From Sphingopyxis sp. MWB1 (lineage in GTDB: Bacteria; Pseudomonadota; Alphaproteobacteria; Sphingomonadales; Sphingomonadaceae), in assembly GCF_000763945.1 (NCBI RefSeq), contig NZ_JQFJ01000002.1, forward strand, positions 1,364,001-1,428,000: a stretch of DNA of 64,000 nucleotides. The letters are read 5' to 3'. The notes below the pieces were generated by a model, which had not been told where the DNA came from, did no database searches, and saw only the letters and a program-made list of their open reading frames with translations. Positions 27,688-38,919 of this stretch are shown piece by piece. Position 1 is the first letter of the stretch, and each line of letters begins with the position of its first letter. A program made the translations under genes and the position numbers.

Positions 27688-30501
27688 TCAGGCTTTATTC
27701 TTGGTGCGGCGGATTTCCGCGCGAACATTAAGGCCGAGCGCATCGGCGACCAGCGCCGCCTGCTCGGTCTGGTGGCGGCTCATCAGGCCGGTCGCGGGCG
27801 ATGCGGCGGCGTTGCGCCCCGCATAGCGCGGACGCATGCCCTTGTGCCCGGCGTCGTTCAGCGATTCCTCGATCAGCTCCTCGACAAAGAACCAGGCGCC
27901 ATTGTTGCGCGGTTCCTCCTGCGCCCAGACGACGGTTTCGAGATTTTTCATCCGCTTGAGCCGCACCGCCAGCGCTTCGCCCGGGAAGGGATAAAGCTGT
28001 TCAATCCGCACGATGCTGACATCGTCGAGCCCCGCGCTGTCGCGCGCCTCCATCAAATCATAGGCGACCTTGCCCGAGCAAAGGACGAGGCGCTTGATCT
28101 TTTCATCGGCAGGGGGCGTCATGTCGGACTTGATCCGCATGAAGTGGCTGTCGCCCAGAAATTCCTCGCGGCTGCTGACCGCCAGCTTGTGGCGGAGCAG
28201 CGACTTGGGCGTCATGATGATCAGCGGCTTGCGGAAGTCGCGGAGCATCTGGCGGCGCAGCACGTGGAAATAATTGGCCGGGGTGGTGATGTTGCACACC
28301 TGAATGTTGTCGCCCGCGCAAAGCTGCAGGAAACGTTCGAGGCGCGCCGAGCTATGCTCCGGCCCCTGCCCTTCATAACCGTGCGGGAGCAACAGCACGA
28401 GGCCGTTGGCGCGCAGCCATTTGGCTTCGCCGCTGGCGATGAACTGGTCGATCATGATCTGCGCGCCATTGGCAAAATCGCCGAACTGCGCTTCCCACAA
28501 CACCAAGCTTTTGGGATCGGCCATGGCATAGCCATATTCAAAACCGAGCACGCCATATTCGGACAAGGGGCTATCGAGCACCTCGAACCGGCCATGCGGC
28601 AGGGTTTTGAGCGGCACATATTTTTCCTCGGTCGTCTGGTCGACCCAGACGGCATGACGCTGGCTGAAGGTGCCGCGCCCCGAATCCTGGCCCGACAGGC
28701 GGACCTGATAGCCTTCGCTGAGCAAGGTGCCAAAGGCGAGAGCTTCGCCGGTCGCCCAGTCGAAATTCTCACCCGTCTTGAACATGGAGGCGCGCGCGTC
28801 GATCACACGGCGGAGCGTCTTGTGGACATCGACATCGTCGGGGATCGTCGTGATCGCACGGCCGACCGCGTCGAACAATTTGCGCTCCACTCCCGATTCG
28901 ACATTGCGACGGGCATTCTCGCCGTCCTTGGGCGCGTAAAGCCCGGACCAGCGGCCTGCGAACCAGTCAGCCTTGTTGGGCTTGTAATTGGCGCCGAGTT
29001 TGAACTCATCCTCCAGATGGGCAATGAATTCCGCGCGATGCTGATCGGCAAAATCGGCGTCGATCACGCCTTCGTCCACCAGCCGGGCGCCGAACAATTC
29101 GCTGACGCGCGGATGCTTGCGGATTTCCTTGTACATCAGCGGCTGGGTAAAGCCCGGCTCGTCGCCTTCATTATGGCCGAAGCGGCGATAGCACCACATG
29201 TCGATGACGATATCGCGCTTGAACTGCTGGCGAAAATCGATCGCGAGCTTGCACGCAAAGGTTACCGCTTCGGGATCATCGCCATTGACGTGCAGGATCG
29301 GCGCCTGAACGCCCTTTGCCACATCCGACGGATAGGGGGACGATCTGGCAAATTGTGGGCTCGTAGTGAAACCAATCTGGTTGTTAACGATGAAGTGGAT
29401 GCAGCCGCCGGTATTGTAACCGGGAACGCCCGAAAAGCCGAGGCATTCCCAGACAATGCCCTGCCCCGCAAAGGCGGCGTCGCCGTGGATGAGGACCGGG
29501 AGCACCTGTTCGTGCTTGGCAAGATCGTCGCGGTGCACCTGCTGCGCGCGCGCCTTGCCGAGCACGACCGGATCGACCGCCTCCAGATGCGAAGGATTGG
29601 GGGTCAGCGACATATGGACGCTGACCCCGTCAAATTCGCGGTCAGTCGAGGTGCCGAGGTGATATTTGACGTCGCCCGACCCGCCGACATCGTCGGGGTT
29701 TGCGCTGCCGCCCTGAAATTCGTGAAAAATGACGTGATAGGGTTTGGCCATCACATTGGCGAGCATGTTGAGCCGCCCGCGGTGCGCCATGCCATAGACG
29801 ATTTCGCGCACGCCGTACTGGCCGCCATATTTGATGATCGCTTCCATCGCGGGGATCATCGCTTCGCCGCCGTCGAGGCCGAAACGCTTGGTGCCGACAT
29901 ATTTTTTGGCGAGGAATTTTTCCCATTCCTCGGCGTCGATCACCTTCTTGAGGATGGCCTGCTTGCCTTCCTTGGTGAATTCGACGCGCTTGTCGGGGCC
30001 CTCCATCCGGTCCTGAAGGAAGCGGCGTTCCTCGACATCGGCGATGTGCATATATTCAAGGCCGACATGGCCGCAATAATTGGCGCGCAGGATCGAGACA
30101 ATCTCGCGCACCGTCGCGCGTTCAAGACCGAGCGCGCCGCCCAGATAGACGGGGCGATCCTGGTCGGCGCCGGCAAAGCCGTGATATTCGGGCGTGAGAT
30201 CGGCGGGCTGTTCGCGCTTCGTCAAGCCGAGCGGATCGAGCTGCGCCGCGAGATGGCCGCGCACACGATAAGTGCGGATGAGCATCATCGCGCGGATCGA
30301 ATCATTGGCCGCACGTTCGACTTCGGCGTCAGACAGCGGCGCGCCCGCCTTCGCGGCGGGGGCCTTGACCGCGACCTGCATCTGCTGCGGATCGAGCGCC
30401 GCAGTCCAATCGTCCGTGTCGATCAGCGGCCAGCTCTTCGGCGCCCAGCTGGGGCCTTGCTGCACTTCATCGACGTCGAAATCTTGTCGTTCGAGGGTCA
30501 T
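27688..30501 (-). CDS. sucA: 2-oxoglutarate dehydrogenase E1
   Basis: A 937-residue thiamine-diphosphate-dependent decarboxylase, the first component of the 2-oxoglutarate dehydrogenase complex. Recognisable stretches are [49 protein letters not shown], which includes the thiamine-binding region, and the late [28 protein letters not shown]. The N-terminus has the short E2-interaction stretch. An ATG with a GGTGAG ribosome site is at 30501. A possible small leader reading frame ends in ATGA overlap with this start. Length is normal for proteobacteria. Confidence 0.97.
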   Translation of the reverse strand: MTLERQDFDVDEVQQGPSWAPKSWPLIDTDDWTAALDPQQMQVAVKAPAAKAGAPLSDAEVERAANDSIRAMMLIRTYRVRGHLAAQLDPLGLTKREQPADLTPEYHGFAGADQDRPVYLGGALGLERATVREIVSILRANYCGHVGLEYMHIADVEERRFLQDRMEGPDKRVEFTKEGKQAILKKVIDAEEWEKFLAKKYVGTKRFGLDGGEAMIPAMEAIIKYGGQYGVREIVYGMAHRGRLNMLANVMAKPYHVIFHEFQGGSANPDDVGGSGDVKYHLGTSTDREFDGVSVHMSLTPNPSHLEAVDPVVLGKARAQQVHRDDLAKHEQVLPVLIHGDAAFAGQGIVWECLGFSGVPGYNTGGCIHFIVNNQIGFTTSPQFARSSPYPSDVAKGVQAPILHVNGDDPEAVTFACKLAIDFRQQFKRDIVIDMWCYRRFGHNEGDEPGFTQPLMYKEIRKHPRVSELFGARLVDEGVIDADFADQHRAEFIAHLEDEFKLGANYKPNKADWFAGRWSGLYAPKDGENARRNVESGVERKLFDAVGRAITTIPDDVDVHKTLRRVIDARASMFKTGENFDWATGEALAFGTLLSEGYQVRLSGQDSGRGTFSQRHAVWVDQTTEEKYVPLKTLPHGRFEVLDSPLSEYGVLGFEYGYAMADPKSLVLWEAQFGDFANGAQIMIDQFIASGEAKWLRANGLVLLLPHGYEGQGPEHSSARLERFLQLCAGDNIQVCNITTPANYFHVLRRQMLRDFRKPLIIMTPKSLLRHKLAVSSREEFLGDSHFMRIKSDMTPPADEKIKRLVLCSGKVAYDLMEARDSAGLDDVSIVRIEQLYPFPGEALAVRLKRMKNLETVVWAQEEPRNNGAWFFVEELIEESLNDAGHKGMRPRYAGRNAAASPATGLMSRHQTEQAALVADALGLNVRAEIRRTKNKA

Positions 30502-30701
30502 GATACATACTCACCGGGCCCCGCTGTAAGCGCGAAGCCGTCTCCTGGGGGATCAGAGCATGCCCAATAGGCTGAATTGCTGAACATATGGTTCAGCGCC
30601 CCGCCATAGGCATGCTCGCTATGAATGGTCGGAATCTGCGCGTCCCTATGCTGCCTGGCAATTCCGGCTGACCATTGAAAGGACAGATCCGGAAATGCCA
30701 T
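30498..30701 (-). CDS. Possible small leader ORF before sucA
   Basis: The roughly 300 bases between sucD and sucA contain no established gene. A 67-residue reading frame starting at ATG 30701 is preceded by AGAGAG at good spacing, and its TGA overlaps the sucA ATG in a four-base ATGA arrangement. The sequence (MAFPDLSFQWSAGIARQHRD at its start) resembles nothing I recognise, and third codon positions are not strongly GC-biased as in neighbouring genes. It may be a translated leader coupling to sucA, or simply untranslated leader; the latter is the more cautious reading. Confidence 0.25.
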   Translation of the reverse strand: MAFPDLSFQWSAGIARQHRDAQIPTIHSEHAYGGALNHMFSNSAYWACSDPPGDGFALTAGPGEYVS

Positions 30702-30804
30702 TATCAGCTCTCTTTCATCCGCCCTGACGGGCTGGGCGATGATGGAGACATCAGCCTGCACCATTTCGCTGCCCGGCACTCCGGCGGCCAAGAGATGGGA
30801 TGGC

Positions 30805-31695
30805 TCACACCCGCTCCTTCAGCACCTCGGCCAGCGTGGTGCCAAGTTCGGACGGGCTCGCCGAAACGGTAATGCCCGCAGCTTCCATCGCCGCGATCTT
30901 GCTTTCGGCATCGCCCTTGCCGCCCGAGACGATAGCGCCGGCATGGCCCATGCGGCGGCCCGGAGGCGCAGTGCGACCTGCGATGAAGCCGACCATCGGC
31001 TTTTTGCGGCCGCGCTTGGCTTCGTCGATCAGGAACTGCGCCGCCTGCTCCTCGGCATCGCCGCCGATTTCGCCGATCATGATGATCGACTGGGTCTCAT
31101 CGTCGGCAAGGAAAAGCTCGAGCACGTCGATGAAGTTGGTGCCATTGACCGGGTCGCCGCCAATGCCGACCGCCGTCGTCTGGCCAAGGCCGACGTTCGA
31201 GGTCTGGAACACGGCTTCATAGGTGAGCGTGCCCGAGCGCGAAACGACGCCGACGCTGCCCTTTTTGAAGATGCTGCCGGGCATGATGCCGATCTTGCAT
31301 TCATCGGGGGTCAGCACGCCGGGGCAGTTGGGGCCGATCAGCCGCGATTTCGAACCCGAAAGCGCGCGCTTCACCTTCACCATGTCGAGCACCGGAATGC
31401 CCTCGGTGATCGCGACGATGAGCTCCATTTCGGCATCAATCGCCTCAAGGATCGAGTCGGCAGCGAAGGGCGGCGGCACATAGATGCAGCTTGCGGTCGC
31501 GCCCGTCGTCGCCTTGGCCTCGGCAACAGTGTTGAACATCGGCAGACCGATGTGCTGGGTGCCGCCCTTGCCCGGCGTCACGCCGCCGACCATCTGCGTG
31601 CCATAGGCAAGCGCCTGTTCGGTGTGGAAAGTGCCGGTGGCACCGGTCATCCCCTGGGTGATGACCTTGGTATTCTTGTCGATGAGAATGCTCAT
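30805..31695 (-). CDS. sucD: Succinate-CoA ligase alpha subunit
   Basis: A 296-residue SucD, which with the beta subunit converts succinyl-CoA to succinate with substrate-level phosphorylation. The CoA-binding [15 protein letters not shown], the [13 protein letters not shown] region and the phosphorylated histidine in [17 protein letters not shown] are all present. It sits between mdh and sucA on the minus strand. The beta subunit gene sucC, which often lies between mdh and sucD in alphaproteobacteria, is absent here and elsewhere in the window. Confidence 0.97.
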   Translation of the reverse strand: MSILIDKNTKVITQGMTGATGTFHTEQALAYGTQMVGGVTPGKGGTQHIGLPMFNTVAEAKATTGATASCIYVPPPFAADSILEAIDAEMELIVAITEGIPVLDMVKVKRALSGSKSRLIGPNCPGVLTPDECKIGIMPGSIFKKGSVGVVSRSGTLTYEAVFQTSNVGLGQTTAVGIGGDPVNGTNFIDVLELFLADDETQSIIMIGEIGGDAEEQAAQFLIDEAKRGRKKPMVGFIAGRTAPPGRRMGHAGAIVSGGKGDAESKIAAMEAAGITVSASPSELGTTLAEVLKERV

Positions 31696-31728
31696 AACTC
31701 TACTTCCGTTTCCGTGTGCCCCCGCTTG

Positions 31729-32922
<1,194 letters not shown>

Positions 32923-32950
32923 CTATCGCCCGTCTCGGAGGCCGCGTTAT

Positions 32951-32967
32951 AATTGGTCAGACCAATT
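32951..32967. promoter_or_regulatory. GntR-type 17-bp palindromic operator candidate
   Basis: AATTGGTCAGACCAATT is a perfect 17-bp palindrome with the TGGTnnnACCA core known from PdhR/LldR-type (FadR subfamily) GntR regulators. It lies in the spacer between divergent mdh and the deacetylase gene, 260 bases from the mdh start and about 37 before the GTG of the deacetylase. No regulator gene of this family is visible in the window. Confidence 0.5.
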
Positions 32968-34047
32968 AATATTCCTTTATGGGGCAGCGAGTATGAACAC
33001 CGCGTGACACGGGCCATCATCAGTTTTGACACCGAATTATCCGCCGGGCTGTTCCAGCGCGGCGCCGATGCGCGCGCCAATTTCGAAAGCTCGATCCTCG
33101 GCCGCTGCCGCGAAGGCGATTTCGGCATAAGTTTCCAGATGGATATGCTGGAGCGCCATGGGCTGAAGGGCGTTTACTTCGTCGACCCCATGCCCGCACT
33201 GGTCTATGGCCCCAGCGTGATCCGCGACATTGTCGCGCCCATCGTGGCACGCGGACATGAGGTGCAGCTGCATATCCACACCGAATGGCTGGCCTTTGCA
33301 CGTTTCAACCCGGTCGGAAAGCTGACCGGGCGCAACATCGGTGATTTTCCGCTGGCCGCGCAGAAAAAGCTGATCGGCCTTGCCCGCGACATGCTGGTAC
33401 GCGCGGGCGCCCCGACGCCCACCGCCTTTCGCGCGGGTAATTTCGGCGCCACTGACGATACGCTGCGCGCGCTCGCCGCGCTCGGCTTTCGCTATGACAG
33501 CAGTTTCAACGCCGCCTATGTCGGCCAAGGCTGCGGCATCGGGCTCGACAGCAAGAATATGGGAATGCGCGACCATCATGGCGTGGTCGAAGTGCCCGTC
33601 AGCGGATTGATGGAACGCGCCGGCCGGTTTCGCCCCGCCCAGCTATGCGCCATGTCGCAGGAGGAAATGCGCGACGCGCTGGATCATGCGGCGCGGCGCG
33701 GCGCAGTGCAGTTTTCCGCCTTCAGTCACAGTTTCGAATTGCTGAGCCGCGACCGCGAAGCGCCCAATGGCCTCGCCATTACCCGCATGGACGCTTTGTG
33801 CCGCGCGGTGGCCGAGGATCCGCGCCTGTCGAGCGGCGGATTTGCCGATCTGGCGCCGCCCCCCGGTGCCCCGGCCCCCATTACCGTGCCGGGACCGCGT
33901 CCCTTGCGAACATGGCGCCGCGTGGCGCAGCAAGCCTGGGGACATTTGCGCCACGAGGTCGGCTATATCCGCAGCATCATTTATGTCACGCTGAACACGT
34001 CACGCTGGGGGAAGGTCGCCGGCGGCGTCCTCCTGGCCATGGCCTAG
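32953..34047 (+). CDS. Polysaccharide deacetylase family protein
   Basis: A protein of 347-364 residues with a NodB-like carbohydrate esterase fold. The first catalytic motif is ISFDTELSAG, the metal-binding histidines are in HEVQLHIHTEW, and RAGNFGATDDTLRALAALGFRYDSS is the later barrel signature. The start is uncertain: TTG 32953 lies inside the 17-bp palindrome and GTG 33004 lies just before the domain; the later start would leave the operator upstream. No signal peptide is visible. Its 3' end overlaps the convergent zapE gene by 48 bases. A role in surface glycan processing fits the nearby glycolipid cluster, but this is inference. Confidence 0.8.
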   Translation: MVRPINIPLWGSEYEHRVTRAIISFDTELSAGLFQRGADARANFESSILGRCREGDFGISFQMDMLERHGLKGVYFVDPMPALVYGPSVIRDIVAPIVARGHEVQLHIHTEWLAFARFNPVGKLTGRNIGDFPLAAQKKLIGLARDMLVRAGAPTPTAFRAGNFGATDDTLRALAALGFRYDSSFNAAYVGQGCGIGLDSKNMGMRDHHGVVEVPVSGLMERAGRFRPAQLCAMSQEEMRDALDHAARRGAVQFSAFSHSFELLSRDREAPNGLAITRMDALCRAVAEDPRLSSGGFADLAPPPGAPAPITVPGPRPLRTWRRVAQQAWGHLRHEVGYIRSIIYVTLNTSRWGKVAGGVLLAMA

Positions 34048-35136
34048 CGCGAGATAATCATCCGACTGCATTTCGGCGAGACGGCTGGCCGTGCGTTCAA
34101 ATTCAAAGGCGCCATCGCCCGCGACATAAAGCTGATCGGGCGGCGCCGCGGCGCTGGCGAGCAGCTTGACCTTATATTCGTAAAGCGCGTCGATCAGCGT
34201 GACGAAACGCGCGGCTTCGTTGCGGTTTTCCGGGCCCATGCGCGGAATGCCGACGATGATGACGCTGTGGAAATGGCGCGCGACGGCCAGATAGTCGGTC
34301 GCCCCGCGCGCTTCACCGCAGAGGCGCTTGAAGGAAAAGACCGCAACACCTTTGAGCGCCTTGGGCACATGGAGCATGCGTCCGCCGCCGACGTCGAGGT
34401 CGAACGAGGGGACGTTGGCACGGTCTTCCGGCGGATAGTCGGTGAGGCGGAAAAAGGCCGCCGACAACGCCTCGGTCGCCGCATCATCGGCGGGAACGAA
34501 CCAGCGGGCGCCATCGCCCAACCGGTCGCGGCGATAATCAACGGGGCCGTTCAGCCCCAGCACGTCGAGCCGATCCTCGATCAGTGCGATGAAGGGCAGG
34601 AAATGTTCGCGGTTGAGCCCGTCCTTGTAAAGATCGGCAGGCGGCCGGTTCGACGTCGCCACCACAGTCACTCCCTGCTCGATGAGCGCGGTGAACAGGC
34701 GCGAGAGGATCATCGCATCGGCGCTGTTGTTCACCACCATTTCGTCAAAGGCAAGGCAGCGGACATTTTCGACGAGCGCAGCGGCGACCTGCGGGATGGG
34801 ATCGCCGCTTTCGCTCTTGCGTGCTTCCCGGATGCGCGCATGAACATCGAGCATGAAGGCGTGGAAGTGGACGCGCTTTTTGCGCTGAATATTCAGCGCT
34901 TCATAGAAAAGGTCCATCAACATGGACTTTCCGCGCCCGACCGCGCCCCACATATAGACGCCGCGCGGCGACGGCGGTTTGCGCCCAGTGATGCGCCAGA
35001 GCAGGCTGCCGCGCGGTGGGGTTGCTTCGAGCTCGCGCTGGAGCTGGTCCAGCCGCTCGGCGGCAGCGCGCTGTTCGGGGTCGGGCCGAAGCTCCCCGGC
35101 AGCGACGAGCGCGTCATATTGAGCAAGCAGGGTCAA
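34000..35136 (-). CDS. zapE: Cell division protein ZapE (AFG1-family ATPase)
   Basis: A 378-residue AFG1/ZapE ATPase. The Walker A motif GAVGRGKSMLMDLFYEAL begins near residue 64, and CLAFDEMVVNNSADAMIL contains Walker B; VVATSNRPPADLYKDGLNRE follows. In E. coli ZapE acts at the division septum under low oxygen; mitochondrial AFG1 is a chaperone-like ATPase. It follows the thioesterase gene by five bases and shares the sdhB-thioesterase-zapE order I recall from sphingomonads. Its final 16 codons overlap the convergent deacetylase gene. Confidence 0.93.
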   Translation of the reverse strand: MTLLAQYDALVAAGELRPDPEQRAAAERLDQLQRELEATPPRGSLLWRITGRKPPSPRGVYMWGAVGRGKSMLMDLFYEALNIQRKKRVHFHAFMLDVHARIREARKSESGDPIPQVAAALVENVRCLAFDEMVVNNSADAMILSRLFTALIEQGVTVVATSNRPPADLYKDGLNREHFLPFIALIEDRLDVLGLNGPVDYRRDRLGDGARWFVPADDAATEALSAAFFRLTDYPPEDRANVPSFDLDVGGGRMLHVPKALKGVAVFSFKRLCGEARGATDYLAVARHFHSVIIVGIPRMGPENRNEAARFVTLIDALYEYKVKLLASAAAPPDQLYVAGDGAFEFERTASRLAEMQSDDYLALGHGQEDAAGDLPPA

Positions 35137-35141
35137 GCGAG

Positions 35142-35666
35142 TCAGGCCCCGGCGGGTTGGTCGCTGGGCGGCTTTGCCTTGCCGCCGCCCTTGCGGATCG
35201 TGCCTGCAAAGCTCAGCACAATATGCGCATCATCGGCGCCCTGCACGACCAGCCCGCGCAGAAAGACCAGCCGCCCGGTTTCACGCACCAGTTCGACAAC
35301 AGCGTCGAGCGGTTCGCCGACACGACCCGCGCCGACAAATTGCGTCGACAGGTCGAGCGTCACCGAATGGCCCGCATCCAGCGACCCGAATTGGTGCGAG
35401 GCGGCGAAGAGCGCGACATCGACCAGCGCAAGACTGACTGCGCCATGGACATTATCGCCCAAATTGCTGTGCTGCCGCTCTGGCACCATCCGCACCCGCG
35501 CGCGCGGACGGCCATCGGGGGTCGGCGTCTCGAGCCGCACCGACAGGGGTTCGATGAGCGCGTTGAAGCGCGACGGGTCCTTGAGGTTCCAGCTCACCCA
35601 GCCATCGCCCAGCAGCTCGGCGCTGAAATTATCGCGCCGCTTCGGCTCTTCGGGGCGATCATTCAT
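35142..35666 (-). CDS. PaaI-family hotdog-fold thioesterase
   Basis: A 174-residue acyl-CoA thioesterase-like protein. NVHGAVSLALVDVALFAASHQFG has the HGGxxxxLxD-like arrangement of PaaI-type hotdog enzymes, with LGDN just before it, and HSVTLDLSTQFVGAGRVGEPL is the typical following strand. The physiological acyl-CoA is not predictable. It is five bases from zapE and 53 from sdhB on the same strand. Confidence 0.85.
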   Translation of the reverse strand: MNDRPEEPKRRDNFSAELLGDGWVSWNLKDPSRFNALIEPLSVRLETPTPDGRPRARVRMVPERQHSNLGDNVHGAVSLALVDVALFAASHQFGSLDAGHSVTLDLSTQFVGAGRVGEPLDAVVELVRETGRLVFLRGLVVQGADDAHIVLSFAGTIRKGGGKAKPPSDQPAGA

Positions 35667-35719
35667 GGCTGTTCATCCCGCGAAGGCGGAGCGGTCGCTG
35701 CCGTTACTGGCGCAAGCCA

Positions 35720-36502
35720 TCAGACCTGCCGCTCGGCCTCCATCTTCTTGATTTCGGCGATGGCGCGCGCCGGATTCAGCCCCTTGGGGCAGGCATTGGC
35801 GCAGTTCATGATCGTGTGGCAGCGATAGAGGCGGAAGGGATCTTCCAGCTCATCGAGCCGTTCGCCGGTCATTTCATCGCGGCTGTCGGCGAGCCAGCGA
35901 TAAGCCTGAAGCAAAATGGCGGGGCCAAGAAACTTGTCGCTGTTCCACCAATAGCTGGGACAGCTCGTCGAGCAACAGGCGCACAGGATGCACTCATAAA
36001 GCCCATCGAGCTTTTCGCGTTCGGCGGGCGACTGCAAGCGTTCCTTGCCACTCGGCGTCGGGGTCTTGGTCTTGAGCCAAGGTTCGATCGACGCATATTG
36101 GGCGTAAAAATGAGTGAAGTCGGGCACCAGATCCTTGATCACATCCATCGCGGGCAGCGGGGTGATGGTGATATCGCCCTTCAATTCCTCGATGGCGGTG
36201 GTGCAGGCGAGGCCGTTCTTGCCGTTCATGTTCATTGAACAGCTGCCACAAATGCCTTCGCGGCACGAGCGGCGGAAGGTCAGCGAGCTGTCCTGCTCGC
36301 TCTTCATCTTGATCAGCGCGTCGAGCACCATCGGCCCGCATTTGTCGGTGTCGATCTCGAACGTGTCGAAGCGCGGATTTTCCCCGCTGTCGGGATCGTA
36401 ACGATAAACTTTGAACGATTTGACGTTCGCCGCGCCCTCGGCCTTGTGGATCTTGCCCTTTTTCTGCGGGCGGCTGTTCTTGGGCAGGCGGAATTCGGCC
36501 AT
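35720..36502 (-). CDS. sdhB: Succinate dehydrogenase iron-sulfur subunit
   Basis: A 260-residue SdhB of complex II. The [2Fe-2S] cluster ligands are in [16 protein letters not shown] with a later cysteine in NGLAC; the [4Fe-4S] ligands are in [16 protein letters not shown]; the [3Fe-4S] ligands are in [17 protein letters not shown]. It is full length with a clean start at 36502. Upstream is a divergent flippase gene rather than sdhA, so sdhB is separated from sdhCDA, which are not in the window. Confidence 0.97.
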   Translation of the reverse strand: MAEFRLPKNSRPQKKGKIHKAEGAANVKSFKVYRYDPDSGENPRFDTFEIDTDKCGPMVLDALIKMKSEQDSSLTFRRSCREGICGSCSMNMNGKNGLACTTAIEELKGDITITPLPAMDVIKDLVPDFTHFYAQYASIEPWLKTKTPTPSGKERLQSPAEREKLDGLYECILCACCSTSCPSYWWNSDKFLGPAILLQAYRWLADSRDEMTGERLDELEDPFRLYRCHTIMNCANACPKGLNPARAIAEIKKMEAERQV

Positions 36503-36664
36503 TGCTTACGCTCCTATGCAATTGCGCCGCTGACTAGACCCGATTTCGGGCAACGACAAGGGGGAGGGGCGGAGATTTTCCTTCCTTTTTCGCTTCGGAC
36601 GCTGGTCCGTGGACGCGGGGATTGCGCTTCCCTCGGCCGCGCGCAGGCGCTAGGTGCCCGGTTG

Positions 36665-38209
36665 ATGAGCGAAGAAAACGCCCGCCCCCCCATCACCAGC
36701 CGCCACGTCGCGCGCGGGTTGGGCACAACGGTGCTCGCGCGGCTGGGTGCCGTCGTCGAAATCGTCGCGCAGCCGCTCTATGTGCTGATGTTCGGCCTCG
36801 CCGGTTATGGGCTCTACTCCGTCCTGTGGGCGGCGGTGAATCTGATCGAAAATATCTTCGATCTCGGCATGACCAGCGCCATGCAGCGCACCGTCCCGCG
36901 TTCGGCAAGCGATGCGGATGCGGCAGCGGCGCTGCGCACCGCGCTGTTCTTCGGGGTCGGCCCCTGCCTGATCGTCGCGGGTGCTATCGCCTATTTCGCC
37001 GCCGACCTCGCGCCGCTGCTCAATGTCGCGCAGCAGGACCAGCCGCTGCTGATCCCCGCCATCCGCATTTTCGTCTGGGCGCTGCCTTTATGGGCCTTTG
37101 TCGAAATTGCGACATCGGCGATGCGCGCGCGCATGGCCTTTGGCCCCGAAATCCGGCTGCGAATCCTGTGGGAACAGATTTTGCGGCTGGTCTTTGCGGT
37201 GCTTTTCTATTTTGCGGGGCTGGGCCTCACCGGGCTTTTGCTCGCGCATCTTTGTTCGCTCGGCGTGACCGCGCTGCTCTCGCTGCGGATGCTGGGGCGT
37301 TATTACAGCCTGTCGGCCATGCTGCGAACCCCACGCGGCAATCCGGTGGCGCGCCACACTTTCTGGGCGGGGCTGTCGGTGCTGCCCTCCAACATCATCG
37401 CGCGCCTGTTCGGCGATGCGCCGACGCTGATCCTCAACATGTTGCTGCCCGGTGCGGCGGGGGCCAAGGCGGCGGGGCTGTTCACCATCGCCCGCAAGCT
37501 GTCGAGCGTCGTCCAGCTTGTCCGCATCGCCTTCACCTATGTCATGGCGCCGCTGGCGGCGAGCGCCGAAAGCACCGAGCGGAAACAGGTCGCGGAAATC
37601 TATGCCTATGCCACGCGGCTGATCACCGCCATCGCCCTGCCGCTCGCCGCTGTGCTGGCGGCAGGCAGCGCGCCGCTGCTGGGCCTGTTCGGGCCAGAGG
37701 CGCATATCGCGCAGGCCGCGCTTATCATCCTGTTATTCGCCCGCGCTGGCGAAGCAGTGCTCGGCATTTCGGTGCCCGTGCTGCAAAGCGTCGCGGCGCT
37801 CCATCATCAACTCACCGCCAGCCTGTTCGGCGTTGGCGCGGCGCTGGCGGTCGGCGCGCTGGCGGTCGGCCATCTCGATCCGCTGACGGGGGTGACGCTG
37901 GCCATGGCGTGCGGATTGATCGTCATGGCGGCCATTCCAGCGCTGTTGCTGCTGGCGACCGAAAAGCTGATGCCCTTTGACCACGACTTTGCCGCCGTGG
38001 CACTGCGCGGGGGCGCCATCACCCTGTGCGGCGGCGCGGCGGCGCTAGGCGCGAGCCATTTGCCCGACGCGGCAGCGCTGCCCCTGATTACGCTCATCGC
38101 CCTGATCGCCATCTGGTCGTCGATGCGCTTTGCCCTGCCCCATGCCGATCGCGCTTCGCTCGGCAAGACCGGCCGCCGCCTGCACCTGTTCAAAAAGGCG
38201 CCCGCATGA
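36665..38209 (+). CDS. Lipopolysaccharide/polysaccharide flippase-like membrane protein
   Basis: A 514-residue polytopic protein with about fourteen hydrophobic helices, resembling the Wzx/MurJ-like oligosaccharidyl-lipid flippase group. Helices include LGAVVEIVAQPLYVLMFGLA, TGLLLAHLCSLGVTALLSL and, near the end, ALRGGAITLCGGAAALGASH. The ATG at 36665 is chosen because the longer upstream frame would run over the sdhB promoter. It is the first of five plus-strand genes overlapping or nearly so, and it would move a lipid-linked product across the inner membrane. Confidence 0.85.
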   Translation: MSEENARPPITSRHVARGLGTTVLARLGAVVEIVAQPLYVLMFGLAGYGLYSVLWAAVNLIENIFDLGMTSAMQRTVPRSASDADAAAALRTALFFGVGPCLIVAGAIAYFAADLAPLLNVAQQDQPLLIPAIRIFVWALPLWAFVEIATSAMRARMAFGPEIRLRILWEQILRLVFAVLFYFAGLGLTGLLLAHLCSLGVTALLSLRMLGRYYSLSAMLRTPRGNPVARHTFWAGLSVLPSNIIARLFGDAPTLILNMLLPGAAGAKAAGLFTIARKLSSVVQLVRIAFTYVMAPLAASAESTERKQVAEIYAYATRLITAIALPLAAVLAAGSAPLLGLFGPEAHIAQAALIILLFARAGEAVLGISVPVLQSVAALHHQLTASLFGVGAALAVGALAVGHLDPLTGVTLAMACGLIVMAAIPALLLLATEKLMPFDHDFAAVALRGGAITLCGGAAALGASHLPDAAALPLITLIALIAIWSSMRFALPHADRASLGKTGRRLHLFKKAPA

Positions 38210-38919
38210 ACGCCCCGGCCCGCATCGCCATTTATGATCTCGACCGCACCTTACTGCGGCGCCCCACCTTCACCCTGTTCCTGCTGTGGGCCGCTTGGAC
38301 AGGTGCGCCTTGGCGCCTCTTGCTGCTGCCGCTCCTGCTGCTCGCTGGCCTCGGCCATGCGCTGCATCTGTTCGGGCGCGCGCGGTTCAAGCCGTTCGCC
38401 ATTCGCCTGATGCTCGGATCGTCCATGAGCGAAGCGCGCGCCGCCGACCTAGCCGCGCGCTTTGCCGCGTGGCGTGTGCCCGCCGATGTGCCGCCGGGCG
38501 CTCGCGCGGCGCTTTCGCGCGACCGGGCCGAAGGCTATGGGCTGGTGATGGCCACCGCCGCACCCGAATTTTACGCCGCCGCCATCGCAAATGCCCTGGG
38601 GTTTGACGCCCTGCTGGCGTCCCGCCATCGCCGCGATGACAAGGGCCATTGGCTGCCCGCGCTCGATGGTCCCAATTGCTATGGCCCCGAAAAAACACGG
38701 CGGGTCGCCGAATGGCTGGCCGCCAATGTTCCCGACGCGCCGCGCCATATCCGCTTTTATTCGGACCATCCGAGCGACGCCCCGACCTTTGCTCTGGCCG
38801 ATGAGGCGTGGCTGATCGGGCGCGGCGACAAGCTCGCGCGCATCGCCGCGCGCGAAGGCTGGCGGCTGGTCGATTTTGAACGCGCCGATGCCGGAGCAAA
38901 GGCCGGAGCCGAGAGATGA
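38206..38919 (+). CDS. HAD-IB family membrane-associated phosphatase-like protein
   Basis: A 237-residue HAD-superfamily protein. The nucleophile motif is IAIYDLDRTLLRR with Asp11 and Asp13; a hydrophobic insert of about 25 residues (WRLLLLPLLLLAGLGHAL) follows, probably a membrane association, and FYSDHPSDAPTFALAD gives the late Asp motif. It is closest to phosphoserine phosphatase-like HAD-IB proteins; a phosphomonoesterase acting on a pathway intermediate is the simplest idea. Its ATG overlaps the flippase stop (ATGA) and its stop overlaps the next gene the same way, so it is part of one transcription unit. Confidence 0.82.
   Translation: MNAPARIAIYDLDRTLLRRPTFTLFLLWAAWTGAPWRLLLLPLLLLAGLGHALHLFGRARFKPFAIRLMLGSSMSEARAADLAARFAAWRVPADVPPGARAALSRDRAEGYGLVMATAAPEFYAAAIANALGFDALLASRHRRDDKGHWLPALDGPNCYGPEKTRRVAEWLAANVPDAPRHIRFYSDHPSDAPTFALADEAWLIGRGDKLARIAAREGWRLVDFERADAGAKAGAER

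Noticed and set aside
27772..30570. Long plus-strand reading frame of about 930 codons over sucA
   Set aside because: It mirrors sucA, which has full catalytic motifs on the minus strand. Such antisense frames are common in high-GC DNA.
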